In this document: one piece after another, positions 46,111 through 57,530 of the stretch
Layout of the letters: each line of letters starts with the position of its first letter
How positions within the stretch are numbered: the stretch's first letter is position 1
NCBI GenBank assembly: GCA_037179385.1
Contig: CM074200.1
Location: 36,645,884-36,709,883 of the forward strand
Origin: Holothuria scabra
Lineage: Eukaryota; Echinodermata; Holothuroidea; Aspidochirotida; Holothuriidae
Length of the DNA: 64,000 bases
Direction of reading: 5' to 3'
Notes under the pieces: model-generated
What the model saw: only the letters and a program-made list of their open reading frames with translations
What the model was told of the DNA's origin: nothing
Databases searched by the model: none
Made by a program: the position numbers and the translations under genes

Positions 46111-47635
46111 GTTAATATTCATTAGTGGATAGGGTTAAGAGTTTTGAGTGGCATGGGAAATGTAAGAAGCATAGGTAAGCTTTTGGAATTCACTTCATTA
46201 TGTAAATGATCAAACTGGGTAATTTCAAAATATGTACTGAAGCAAATTCATGGTATTAAGAATGCAAAAGTGCATAAAAGTGCATGTTATTTGGTACAGT
46301 GTTTATGTTGATTTTGGTTTGAAGTTTTGCCTTATAACATTTAGTGCCAGTATTTATATGCATCAGAGTAAGTGGGTAGAGCAAAATCTGGAAAAGTTAA
46401 AAAGGAAAAAACTGTTCATCACCCTGACATGTTAATTAATTTATCTTTGTCATAGGTTTGCTGATTTTTCTACAAGTATCTTGGCCTATAGACTTGCATG
46501 AAATATATGTCCTACTCTTAAGTGGAAGTTTCCAGCAGTGTCTGTAACATGTGAGTTAAAAAAAGGCTGTGTGAGGGTCATTTGGGGACATAGTCTGAAC
46601 ATATTGGAGAAAGCTTCCATGCCCACAATTCAGAGGAATTGTTCAGTGGGGAACTTCATAAGTGTAAACTTTGAACAAATCATGTGCTCTGTATGATGCA
46701 CAAAATTTCTTTTAGTGCATACAAGCATTGTCTCTTCCTTAGCCCTAAAGAAAAAATGAAGATAACATTAAATTTAGTATCAAAGATTGTTAAAAGTTAC
46801 AGACAAACCTTGTGCCACTGTACTCATGGGGACATGTAAGTGGGAACTAAATAATGAAATACACCACGGGTAATTAGTTTTATAAAAAAACTAAATAACT
46901 GATCATTTGGATAAAATACCCTGGAGCATGCTTGAACTGAGATTGTCTAAATGAATGAATCAAATTGTAACTGACCCACCAGAGTCTGTGAAAATTGCTG
47001 GTTTCTGTTATCTTACCTACTTTATCACAGTTGACTGCCACAGTGTCCTGAAGGATTTTCTCATTAAATCATACAGCTCTATGGACTTAACCATTTCCTA
47101 CCTATCTAGAAATAGTGTCTGACACTTATTTAGCCCTCTCAGTAAGTCTTATTTCATGAAGTACTGTAGTTCAGGTAATCAAAGCAAGTTAGTATTTACT
47201 GTGTATCAAACAAAGGACACTTGACTTGTATTTTGTTATGTGGTGTTCCTACAAGCAGACAATTTAAGGCAAATTACAAATCTTGTTAATTTCTGGATTA
47301 ATAGGGTTCCCATTTTTTGTTAATCTTCAAGGACATCATAGTCATTGGGAAGGGCATTACACCAAAAAACAAATACAAAAGGGCCACCACTCATAGCCAT
47401 GGTTACACCTTTCTGTTGAGATGTCTCTATTGTATGTTCCAATTCATGAATGACTGTTAGGATTAGGGCTTGTTCTAACACTAACCTCAATGCAGTCAAC
47501 TTTTTGGATCATAGAAACATCATTATATAGAGAGCCATCCTCAGTACCCGAAATTTTGATTTAAAGGAGCATGTTTCAAAAATATCTCTTTATCAAGTTA
47601 ATAGACAACATAGTTTACCAGCATCATAAGTGCGT

Positions 47636-47990
47636 GGGAGATTTCTCTTGTTTGTGGTGGTCAAAGGTTGGGATCACAAAAGGACAAAACCTTGTAGACA
47701 TGACATTTTTATGTGGGCATTGAACTGTGGAGTGATCTCATACTCAGCTTGTGAATTTCTCATATTTAGCATGTTGATGGTCTTTTTAGGTAGTTGCTCC
47801 CTTTTGTTTCAAGTGAGGGTGAAAGGTCATTTTGGGTCACATGATCTCAAAAGGTTTTGACCTTACTAGCATACCTCAATATTTGTGAGGGATCTCATGC
47901 TTGTCCTGTGGGCATCCATTTTCATTATTACAATATATCATATGGCAAGGAATCACTAAGCCTTTTGGCTTTCTATTTAATAAGTTACTA
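47636..47990 (+). repeat. Same dispersed repeat family, likely 3' part
   Basis: Shares the internal unit (GGGATCACAAAAGG, GATCTCATACTCAGCTTGTG, GGTCATTTTGGGTCAC). Ends in ATGGCAAGGAATCACTAAGC and CTTTTGGCTTTCTATTT, the mirror of the head motif at 45570. Separated from 45570-46110 by 1.5 kb of other sequence. Confidence 0.6.
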
Positions 47991-49140
47991 TGATTATAAC
48001 CTAACACAATTTACTGTGTATTAAACAGGATTGTAAAATGTCATTATTTTTGCAATCGATTGGAGTCATTTACTACTTTTAAAGTAACTTGATTATAATA
48101 AGTGTATAAATGAGGTCATTGTTCTATTTTTATGAGGGTGACCATGATACAATTTGAGCCATTTCCCTTTTGAAAATTGGTGACTTGGGTCAGTTTCATT
48201 TCAGCTCTGATATCAAATGTCAGAAGATAACACTTATTTAACAGCTAGAGGACAGTTATTATCAGTTTTACTGGCCAATTAAGATTTATTGTAACAGCCA
48301 TTACAACAGGAAACATGGCTAAACTTATTAGCTTGGTTACATCTTAAACACATGTAGTAGAACTCAACAGCTTGCAGGAAACAGTAGTCTTAATAATGTC
48401 TAACAGAAAAAATGAAAAAAGAACACCTTGAAAGACACTTTAACCTGAAAGTTGTAAAGGAGGAAACAATGCTTGTTATGGACAGTTATGTTGCTCTTCT
48501 TTTCAAATTCCTATCTCAATGCCTATATCAATTAGTGTCAGGAAAGCATTTTTAAAATGCCAGTGCAAAGACACAACCTCAACCCTATCTTCATTACCTT
48601 TTCATTGTCAGGCATCATGCAATTATAAGAAATTTTACACTTTGTTTTTTGGTCACAATCGTTACAATTTCTCATAGTTTCTTTGAACAGTTTTATTACA
48701 AGATACATTTCAGATATGTTTAAAAGTTATTCAGAAATGAGCCAATATTAGACAAAATAATTTAGTGGTTAACACTACTAAAATCAGATGATGCCACAAA
48801 TTAGTACGGATATGAAGGAACTAATTTATTTTAACTGCCATTGACAATCGTTATGGATAAAGTTTTTATAAGGGCTGAAACAACAAATTAAACCTCAGAT
48901 AAAAACATGTTTTAACAAAGCTAATTGTTCTCAGATTTCTTGGGTGTGAAAGGATCAGAGTCTCTTTTGTAAGTGGTTATGTCATCAGTACCTATCAATA
49001 GGAACAAAAGGATGTGTCAATCAAAGTTTGATACTTGAAGGAAAAAACTATTTTCTCAATTACATATAGATGAAACAGCTGACATACTGTTGTGTCTCCT
49101 TCCTAACAGTTTCTTGCTTCAACCCTTCCATCAATTTGTT

Positions 49141-49384
49141 AATTAGTTAGATGGAGTTTAACAGGCCAGTTTCCAATCAATTGGTTCAAGTCTAGCCGGC
49201 CATGGCTTTTTACCAGTTGGGGCCCCCTGGCTTGTTTTCCCTACCCCATTGCCTATGCTGAGCATCATGCACAATGGCAGTAGGTTCCATTTTTAAAGTC
49301 TTCGGTATGACCTGGCCAGGACTCAACCTCCCAACCTCCCGAATCTAAGTCGGATGCACTGACCAGTTGACCAGTCAGTGGGTC
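49141..49384 (-). mobile_element. SINE family 1, full length
   Basis: Minus-strand copy: AGTTAGATGGAGTTTAACAG tail side, GCCCCCTGGCTTGTTTTCCC, GGTTCCATTTTTAAAGTC, and a head whose A-box side reads GGATGCACTGACCAGTTGAC. Confidence 0.9.
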
Positions 49385-50524
49385 AACTGTTCCATCAAAA
49401 GAAATATGAAACCTTCTTGACAGAGCCATTAAGGTGTAAATGAGAGTTGCACTAAATGAAACAATAGGTGTCAATCATATTCTTCAAATATGAATAAACA
49501 AATAAAATATTATAATAAAATGAAAGTAAGAACAAATGTGCTTTCACTATATGCAGGCACTGTTAGGATAAGTGTTCCTTTTTATAACAATGGATTGGTT
49601 GCAAAGGTTACAAGACAGACATGTACAGCAAAAGGATTTCATTTTTATTTTACAACAATAAGAGCAATGAAGTGTTAAAGTCATTTACTTCAACCCAAGT
49701 ACACTTATTTTTGTATCGACCATGTTAACCCTTGTGACTAGAAATAATGAGCCCAAGCAGTATGCAGATAGATGTAAAAATTAATGTAACCAAAATTTTA
49801 TTTATTAATTCCCAGTAAAAATGAACCTTTTTAGCCCAATTTTTTAAAAAACTGTAAGGGAGTTAAGTAGTTCTTGGCATGCAGAGTGTAAAACAATTAC
49901 TGATAACATATTACTTAAGCATTTACCATAGCTTTTAGTATGTATTTTTTTCTCTTTTTTTTGTACTGCCATCATTTATAAGGTTTCAAATATGATATGT
50001 ACACTAATCATGTATCACACATTTTCAGAACATACATGTGATATTTCAACAGTGATCAAAACAGTAATTGATGCCAGAAGTTAAACCAAAAAAACAGGCC
50101 ATCTTTCCAAAATCTCATCATTTGATACTATAAAATATATACATATTTACATATCCAATACATACTTTCTTGTTATATACAAATTTACATAATACATAGC
50201 AATTTGTCATAAGCTAATGGTACAAATAACTGTAGCTGAATGTCAATTCTTTCAACGACAAACATAATTTGGAAATAATTCATTGGAAACTAAAAATAGA
50301 AGAAGTGCCAGTCTGGATGTCTGTATTACTACTGCCTTCCCATAACTGGTACCTTTTCACTACCAGGCTAACTGTAAAAGACTTAAAAACAGCACTAGTC
50401 ATTATGAAAGTAACCATTACAAAAATACATAAAATTGGCACATTCTCCATCTTGTGCATAATTGTAAGATACTATGATATAAAGTGAAATAAACAACAAA
50501 ATTCAATTTAGTATTTATTATGAA

Positions 50525-50880
50525 TTACTGAACATGGTCATCCAAATATGAACTGGTTATTGCAAAATTGAAAGCAGTTTGCAGGGTTTCAAGAGAAAAT
50601 GGCTGCGTGGATTTGATTTTATGCAAGTGTTTTTCAAGTTGCAAATAGAACTTGAGTTTGTACATAAACCCATTAACCAAAGGAATTTTACAAAAAAAGT
50701 TTTTGTTGAAAAATAAAGTATTTTGCATGAAAAATATGTTGCATAAAATTGGAGGTACTGTAAACTTGCATTCCCAGAATAGGTGGTCAATAGTTTCATC
50801 CCTTTCCCAACAAAAAGTACATGTAGGGTTTTTCTTGCATATTAATCCTATGTAAATAGTCATTTGTACCCAATATCCTT
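50525..50880 (-). mobile_element. L1/Tx1-type LINE 3' fragment (zinc-knuckle C-terminus)
   Basis: The minus strand reads CTFCWERDETIDHLFWEC, the C-x2-C...ET-HLFW-C zinc-binding signature found after the reverse transcriptase in L1/Tx1-type LINE ORF2, followed by about 75 residues and a stop at about 50525. Upstream homology ends near 50880, so the fragment is strongly 5' truncated. Confidence 0.8.
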
Positions 50881-50968
50881 TGAATGGAACAAAATTGGAA
50901 AGAAGCTTTTAGTACGTAAATTTACTTATTAATAGAACATCTACATGGATTTCAAGTTTTCAAACTCT

Positions 50969-50986
50969 TTAATATATATATATAGA
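50969..50986. repeat. (TA)n microsatellite
   Basis: Short TA run in aatatatatatatagatt. Confidence 0.7.
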
Positions 50987-51084
50987 TTAGACTCGATGTG
51001 ATCATATTTTTCTTTGCTGCAATGGAGTTAAATACTGTTATCTTGGCAAATATTGTAAGGGCAAAGCATCGTGGCAAAGTTCTC

Positions 51085-51217
51085 TTCTTAAATGAAAAAC
51101 CAAGATACTGATTTTTTTTCATTTTATGTGGAAATGGAAAGGAGCCTCAGATTTTTCCCTTATTCTTCTGTTAAGGCAGGGACAAATCCCCCTTTATCTG
51201 CCTTGACAGAACCCCTG
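51085..51217. mobile_element. hAT-like repeat end that supplies the 3' end of the LRR gene
   Basis: Related to the right half of the element at 38162-38492: AAACCAAGATACTG, TTTTATGTGGAAATGGAAA, TTCTTCTGTTAAGGCAGGGA, CAAATCCCCCTTT, ending ACCCCTG at 51217. In complement the end reads CAGGGGTTCTGTCAAGGCAG. The other end is not recognisable, so the copy is truncated or diverged. The LRR ORF (minus strand) runs into it and stops inside. Confidence 0.7.
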
Positions 51218-52533
51218 CCAAGAAGACTTGAGTGTGTGACAATGAAGTATGAAATCTGTAGTGCAATGATTATTGTCAAGGAGACTGCACAGTAAATTGA
51301 CAGAAACAGTTCTATTCCTCCATCCTTGTTCTGTTTCCATTTATCTAAATTATTGTTGGGTGTAGAAATCATAACATCAATATTTAAATGATGTTTATCC
51401 CTGTGCTGTGTACCTGTCTCAGATAGTGTACCAACCATGGGGTCAGGTGATAAGTGTGTTGCTGTTTGTGGAATTTCACAGGTGAAATTTAACGGCTCAC
51501 TGATGTTGTACATGGTGCCATGTAAAATGCATGTGACTGAATCTCCTAGAAAGTTTTGCTGAGAATTGTTTAAGGACCACTCCTGTATGGCCTGGAAATC
51601 ACAATCACATGTGAAGGGGTTGGAACTTATGTCCAATATCTGCTGGGTTAGATGTAGATATGGTATTATACTCGATGATGAAGTGATGCTGTTGTTATTA
51701 AGGTACAGGCTTTGAATAATAGATATTATTCCAACATTTTCTGGTGAAGGAAATTCAGCAATTGCATTTTTAGATAAATCAATTTCTTGTAAGGAGTCTA
51801 GTGATTGAAACAACCCATTTGGAATTGAAGTCAGTTTATTGTCACTCAGATTAATGCTTTTAAGTTTTGTAAGATTTTGAAAAGTTACAACATCAATGTC
51901 GGAAAGTCTATTCCTTCCTAGATGAAGTAGCTGCAACTCATTCAACCCATGGAAAATATAAGGGGGCAGATTTTGAATCTTGTTATCATTAAGGTAAAGG
52001 GATTTCAGTTTCTCTAAATCAGAAAATACACTTTCGTTAAGCCTGGCAAGGTCATTTTCACTCAAGTATATTCGTGTGAGAGTTTTCTCAGTTCCCATAA
52101 ATGTTGCATTTTTAAGATCATATAGATAATTTCTATTTAGCAAGATGTTCATTAGCTCTTTTGTACTTGAGAATGACCCAGGTTGTATCTCAGTGATTTC
52201 ATTCTCGCTAAGATCCAGCGTCCTTACATTGCTATAACCTTTCATCTTATCAGCTGAAATATTTCTGATATGGTTCCTTTGAAGTTCCAGTAAGGTGCTT
52301 TCCTCACAACCCTCAGAGGAAGGAACTGTGTAGAGATTTCTCCCATCACATTTAACTCTTTTAAACCAGTCTTTATATTCACAGACTTCACGGCAGGCAA
52401 TGGAACCACTTCTGGGCGTATCTCCCCCTGCTACTAAAGCCTGGGTTGCCATAGTTCTGCAGTGTAGAAGTGACCAAACCAAATGAAATATTGTCATCCA
52501 CTGCCTTTTTTGTTTGGGTTCCAAGCCATTCAT
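51160..52533 (-). CDS. Leucine-rich-repeat single-pass membrane protein, one coding exon
   Basis: 457 codons from the ATG at 52533, chosen because an acceptor (GCTTTTTATGTAG, ending 52541) lies 7 nt upstream and A is at -3; the longer open frame (to 52569) would run through that acceptor. Layout (residues from this Met): basic start then weakly hydrophobic signal segment 13-37; cysteine-rich N-cap 47-77 (C-x3-C...C...C); about nine 24-residue LRRs 80-300 (LxxLxLxxNxI); LRRCT 307-352 beginning NPFTCDCDFQAIQEW; glycosylation sequons throughout; TM helix 408-432 (LFLSIYCAVSLTIIIALQIS); cytoplasmic tail about 25 residues. There is no TIR, kinase or other signalling domain, so it looks like an LRR adhesion or receptor-type surface protein; function unknown. 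The last ~18 residues are TE-derived. Upstream exons (5' UTR) are not found. Confidence 0.9.
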   Translation of the reverse strand: MNGLEPKQKRQWMTIFHLVWSLLHCRTMATQALVAGGDTPRSGSIACREVCEYKDWFKRVKCDGRNLYTVPSSEGCEESTLLELQRNHIRNISADKMKGYSNVRTLDLSENEITEIQPGSFSSTKELMNILLNRNYLYDLKNATFMGTEKTLTRIYLSENDLARLNESVFSDLEKLKSLYLNDNKIQNLPPYIFHGLNELQLLHLGRNRLSDIDVVTFQNLTKLKSINLSDNKLTSIPNGLFQSLDSLQEIDLSKNAIAEFPSPENVGIISIIQSLYLNNNSITSSSSIIPYLHLTQQILDISSNPFTCDCDFQAIQEWSLNNSQQNFLGDSVTCILHGTMYNISEPLNFTCEIPQTATHLSPDPMVGTLSETGTQHRDKHHLNIDVMISTPNNNLDKWKQNKDGGIELFLSIYCAVSLTIIIALQISYFIVTHSSLLGRGSVKADKGGFVPALTEE

Positions 52534-52540
52534 TTTTTGC

Positions 52541-52553
52541 CTACATAAAAAGC
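52541..52553 (-). promoter_or_regulatory. Splice acceptor of the LRR coding exon
   Basis: The minus strand reads TTGCTTTTTATGTAG then GCAAAAAATG. This places the coding start just inside the exon and implies a 5' non-coding exon further right. Confidence 0.65.
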
Positions 52554-52789
52554 AAACAACAATTAACAATGTAGCTCAAGCATTGCAAGTGTTAAACTGT
52601 GTCAAGGGACAGTCTCTTTCACTTTGGTCATTTGAAACAAAAAAAGTGCTAACACAAATGTTTACGGAATGAAAAAAGCAATAATACACTTTCACATGAG
52701 TGTTGAAACATTCTGAAGAACTCATAAATGTAAACTTCAAAGAATGATTTTTATTTTGAAATACTGCTTTGTAAGCCTTTGTTTATACT

Positions 52790-53045
52790 GTTATTATTTA
52801 AACGTTACAAATAAATTGAAAAGTAAAACAAGTTAAAAGATAAAATATCAGAATAGGCAATGTGCAGAAGATGAGTTTTAAGTTTCCTTTCAAAAGAATT
52901 AAAGTTTGTCTGACGTCAGATGGCAAGGGATTCCATAGAGTCAGAGCTGCACAACTGATAAATCTGGTTCCAAAATTTGATGTTTTGATTGATTTGGCTT
53001 TTAAAAGAAGTAGGGACAAGGAGTGTAATGTGCAGGATTAAGAAT
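52790..53045 (-). mobile_element. CR1/L2-type LINE 3' end
   Basis: The minus strand reads KTSNFGTRFISCAALTLWNP, LPSDVRQT, GNLKLIF, the typical C-terminus (S-FG-RSFS-AAP-LWN-LP--IR) of CR1/L2-like LINEs. Its 3' tail side shows aaataataac-like repeats (seen as gttattattt near 52790). Only the last ~75 codons remain. Confidence 0.85.
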
Positions 53046-53614
53046 AAGTGGAGATCACATCAGTGAGAGAGGATGGGTCAAGATGGTAAATACACTAAAA
53101 GTGAGAATCAGAATCATCAAAATAGGTTTTTCTTCTGATAGGAACAGAGTGCAAAATATACGGTATGGGTGAAATGTGGCTGTATATTTTGGAGTACTCT
53201 ATACTCAGTGTACTGTCGAATGTGTACCTAACAGCAACAGATTTTACATGTTATGTTAATGCAGGTGCGCACTGGACGGACCTGCGCACTGGATGGTCAC
53301 CCCACTTTACCATTTGCAGTTAAGTTGTATAGCTGCTTTGTAAACCTTTGGAAGTTTAACAATGAAATACTTCATGAGAAGTCATCGAATTGGGAAGCAG
53401 AGAAAAACAGGTTGTATCATGGTAATATTTGTGGATACCAGAGCTTATGGATACGGACAGAAGCCTTTTGCAGAAAGAAGCAATGTGGAAGTCAACTGAG
53501 AGGTTATCAAAAAGGACACCTAGGCTAGGGCCATTTTGTGCTTGCACAAGTTAAACCACCATCACATTACATAGGTTATGGTGAAAAGATTAATTCTGTC
53601 ATTTTTAGTCAAGC

Positions 53615-53870
53615 TCAAAAGTCATTTGGGGTCAACTCTGAAACCATGTAAACAAGATACATCTCAAGGTAAAAAGCTTGAATTAATGTCATGAATGTGG
53701 TATGTGGATTCCTTATGGTGCAAAATTGGACCCTGGAACAGCATGTTTGGTGGAGGTCAAAGGTTATTTGGGGTCACCATGGATCATTTTATGAAAACCT
53801 TGTTTAAGTGATATCTCAAGTTAGGAAGCTTGGATAAATTTCACATTGAAGGCATGTTCTGGTAGATTTT
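53615..53870 (+). repeat. Dispersed GGTCATTTGGGGTCA repeat, partial copy
   Basis: Two internal units: AGTCATTTGGGGTCAACTC, TAAACAAGATACATCTCAAG, then GGAGGTCAAAGGTTATTTGG, GGTCACCATGGATCA and GTGATATCTCAAG. Same family as 45570-46110. Confidence 0.7.
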
Positions 53871-54454
53871 TACCTCTGTCTTGTAAGAAAAACAAAAATA
53901 TTTCCTCACCATGCCCTTTAAACCCTATCACAAAACCATTTTCTTAACTCAAGATGTCTCCTTTTAAAGATTAGTTATTTTTGTTGAAAAACCTCTGCTT
54001 TTCAACAAAGTCACAAAAAGTTATGTGATGTAGGCACATTTCTTCAAATTCCTTTTGTTTTTCTTTATAATTGAACATCCTGTTTGTCCTTGAAATTTGA
54101 TACTGTTGGAATGTTTGAATATCTTTTCCTGTAGATCTAGCATTACCCTTCACCATACACAGAGTACAACCAACAATATTGCTTAATATTACCTGCAACG
54201 GCATCATACTTATAAATAAATTGAATGCAATGTAAAATTAATGTGCCATGATGACATCACAGATTTCCCATGGTGCATCAAATCCCAAGAAGAATTTACA
54301 ATACTTTAAAAATTTGTATCTTCGGAATACTAAAAGCTATGGAGATGCCGTTTTCACCTCTGAAAAAGAAAATTTTGAAGGTAAGGAATTTTGTCTCCAG
54401 AATATGCCTTTAAGCATGAAAAAGCATTATGATATAAAAAGAAATCATGCTTTT

Positions 54455-54700
54455 TATATGAAGGTCAGGGGACATTTAGAGTCACCAGTGGTCAAACATA
54501 GAAAAACTTGTATACACAATACTGTATCTCAAGGCAGGAAGCTTAGATATTTTTCATATTGATATGCGGAAGTGTTGTGGCAGAAAGAAGAGTGATGCTG
54601 TTTTGGTCAGCCATTAAGTCATATGGGAACACAGAAAGTCAAGCATTGAAAACCTTGTAAACAAGATGTATTTAAAGATTGGAATCTTGGTTGATGTAGG
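54455..54700 (+). repeat. Dispersed GGTCATTTGGGGTCA repeat, diverged copy
   Basis: GAAGGTCAGGGGACATTTAG, AGTCACCAGTGGTCAAACAT, ATACTGTATCTCAAG-CAGGAAGCTTAG, then a second weak unit ending AACCTTGTAAACAAGATGTA. Confidence 0.6.
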
Positions 54701-54880
54701 CAACATTCATTGCCAACCACTTTAAATGATCATGTAGGGTTCACTAGGTTAAGAGGCAAAGTTCACCTAACTTAGGAGCCATATTACTTTAGGTGTATTC
54801 TAATAGAGTGAAAACTCAGTTCAGTACATTCAACTGGGAACCACAGTGCACATTGGGTTAAGAAAATCTTCTGGGTGTCT

Positions 54881-55162
54881 ATAAAACAAAGACCGAAGAC
54901 CTAAGACCTATAAAACGAAGACCCAACTAGCTATAAAACGAAGACCCAACTAGCTATAAAACGAAGACCTATAAAACGAAGACCCAACTAGCTATAAAAC
55001 GAAGACCTATAAAACGAAGACCCAACTAGCTATAAAACGAAGACCTATAAAACGAAGACCCGACTAGCTATAAAACGAAGACCTATAAAACGAAGACCCG
55101 ACTAGCTATAAAACGAAGACCTATAAAACGAAGACCCTACTAGCTATAAAACGAAGACCCGG
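54881..55162 (+). repeat. Left terminal array of alternating 15- and 23-bp units
   Basis: The first unit is variant (CTATAAAACAAAGACCGAAG, ACCTAAGAC). Then come units A = CTATAAAACGAAGAC (15 bp) and B = A plus CCAACTAG (23 bp) in the order B B A B A B A B A B A B, ending in a B-like unit that runs into CCGGAAG. The outer B units have CCAACTAG; inner ones change to CCGACTAG and finally CCCTACTAG. Confidence 0.95.
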
Positions 55163-55672
55163 AAGTATTTTTTCTTACGTAAACTTTTTTCCCTGAACTA
55201 TCCAGAGGCTATCACTGTACATTTTTCTAGCAATTTTACCAACGTTGAACATTATCGTTACTGTAGTAATTGTTGCTTCTACATACAAGAAAATAATGCG
55301 CTTGTGAATTCAGCTATAGTTACGCAAAGAGACCGGATCGGTTGAAGAAACGTCGCTTCCTGGAGACATGAAAAATTGTATTGCGCGTAATCGCGTCATA
55401 GACCTTACAAAGAAATCCTAACCTTTGAGATTTCTAGATGAGACCTTATGCATTGACGACACACTTTCAGGTTTGGAGGTATAACAACATACAGACTTAC
55501 CACTGATTTTTGTGTAGACCTGGGACAAAACAGTGTGCCGCGCGCAGTAGAATTCCGTTACGTGTGTAGGAGACTAACACGCGATATTTCCCGCCTGTCA
55601 TAATATAAGAGGCGACTTAAGGAAATTACTTGCGCCGTATCTGAGCTGGATGTGTTTAAGACCAAACCAGGT

Positions 55673-55698
55673 ATACGTAGCCACAGGGGGGGGGGGGG
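55673..55698 (+). mobile_element. Possible hAT-type end with G13 run
   Basis: TACGTAGCCACAGGGGGG begins a run of 13 G (55686-55698). The shape resembles hAT termini such as CAG...CGTAGCC followed by poly-G. No partner end or target duplication was identified; a G-rich end of similar type, in complement, is near 55930 (CCCCCGCTTCCAACGCCTATG). Confidence 0.35.
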
Positions 55699-56075
55699 AC
55701 TTTACGGATAATGCTGCACCAAAAATATTACTGCCCCGCCAGATGAAAATTGAAATTGTACACAGGATGTTAAGAGAAAATTTTGTGCCCCTGTAATCAC
55801 AGTTCTTGCCCCTCGATTCACACGCTTCCCTCACCTCTCCTCTTTTCGGGTGTTGGATCTTGGGGAGCGGAATCATACTTCAGCCCCCACATTTTTTACT
55901 GGGGGTTTAATACCCCAGCCCCCGCTTCCAACGCCTATGTTACACATTCGTGTTGGTGAGCCGTTAAATCAGATATTCTTATATCTTACCGTACACCTTT
56001 GCAAATTATTTGCAATGAATTTGAACGCATACACGAAAAGAGAGGCGCCATGATTGAAGAAACGTCCGTACAGAT

Positions 56076-56140
56076 CAGTGGCATAGCCAGGATTTTTGAG
56101 CAGGGGAGGGGGTGTAGATGGTCAAAAAACTTTCCTGGGA
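56076..56140 (+). mobile_element. Orphan hAT left end
   Basis: CAGTGGCATAGCCAGGATTT followed by a G-rich AGCAGGGGAGGGGGTG: a textbook hAT terminus. Left flank GTACAGAT finds no matching 8-mer next to a right end in the window, so the other end is lost or altered. Confidence 0.6.
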
Positions 56141-57490
56141 GGGGGCACAATTACTGAATTTTCTATAGGATTAATTCATATGACCAATACATATGATAAT
56201 ATAAAAACTTGGCATTTGACAGTAGCCTAGCGCTGAAACCTTGCAATAAACCTTTTCCGTCAGGAAGCCGCAATTTAATACTGATTACTAGCTTTTTCTA
56301 CTGACGGACTATCATACGTACAGACCAGTGTGCATTCTAAAATAGGGCAAAACTATAGTCGTAGGAAGCTGTTCGTTGTGGGGGGGGTGGACGTTGTTCT
56401 AGTGTGTGACGCCCTGGGGGTTTAAGTGGAGGGGATGTCCCAACTCTCTTTTGTAAAAATCTTGAGGAAAATGAAGGTGTATGCAATTTGATGCAAAAAA
56501 TAGTACGAAATATTATTGGAAAGTTTAAAAATACAACACGCCGAAGTAACAAATGAGTTTTTATTCTTGGATGGGGGCAGAAGCATACTTTCTTCAGTCC
56601 ACAGTTTGGCCGGGTCGGGGCCAAAGCTCCCCCCTGGCCCCAGGGACTTAAGTAAATAAAGAAATTATAAAATGTGTGTTCAATACAGTTTATTATTACA
56701 CAACGGGTAACTCCTCCACCATCCCCTTCTAAGCTAGAGCAATTTATTGATCAATCTTATATTCTTATTCATGAATGTATTCTGCCCTACCAAAAGTATC
56801 ATTGGTGAACAAAAAAGTTTGGCTACATCTTACATCTATGTGATGCTTCCTTTGTTAGCCAACATTTTTCGCTAGCCAAAGAAATAAACTGCTTTGTTGG
56901 TGAAGACAAAAAGTAAGGAGCACCAGGAGATGAAAAAAACAGAGTCGTGTACACTTAAAAGGCTCATTTATTCACTTGTCAGATGAAAACTTAAAAACTC
57001 AAAAAACAAACAAAACAGTGAAATGATTTTCTCTGACCTTTTAACGGACTGCATATGAAAAGTTTCAAAATTGAATTCATGAAGCTTAAAGTCAGGAAAG
57101 AAGATAAAAATATGTAACTAAACACACACAAACGGTGCATATGATGAACATCTAAATTTATTAACAGAATGAAAATGTAATTGGGCAACAAAGTAATGTT
57201 TGTATGCGCTATTCGGAAAGGAAGTATATATGCTTTATTATTAGACAAGCAAAAAACAACCGGTTGATAATGCTGCATGAGTGAATGTATCGACTGTGTT
57301 ATGATCTGACACGTGGTCAAATTGGCGCGACCATGAAGACAGCTACGCAATCGGTGCGTAAACGTCGGTTTAGGAGGTAACTGGTAGGTATCGACAAAGG
57401 GACGGTGTGCTTCGTGTGACCCGTTCCCATTGGCGTACCCTCAGATGTTCGAGAATGGGGGCTGAACTTTGTTTTAGAGAAGCGTCATGG

Positions 57491-57530
57491 CAGGCCGGTA
57501 GCCATGCGGGGGAACGGGGCCGTGACCCCA
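57491..57530 (+). mobile_element. Possible hAT-type end
   Basis: CAGGCCGGTAGCCATGCGGG then GGAACGGGGCC resembles the CAGGCCCGTAGCC end at 58361. No partner was found. Confidence 0.35.

Larger units (their letters stand above)
44867..50524. other. Region after exon p: repeats, no certain carboxypeptidase tail exon
   Basis: The expected C-terminal exons were sought and not found with confidence. The only candidate is 46367-46435: acceptor-like atatgcatcag, then phase-0 SKWVEQNLEKLKRKKLFITL and TC before TAA. It is basic and helical like family tails, but the polypyrimidine tract is poor and no nearby AATAAA supports it. The parts at 46110-47635 and 47990-49140 look unique and non-coding; 49490-50520 is AT-rich with nothing recognised. 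Confidence 0.4.

Noticed and set aside
53253..53310. Direct repeat TGCGCACTGGA considered as a transposon end, also resembling 11900-11950
   Set aside because: The shared stretch is short, with no inverted partner or duplication.
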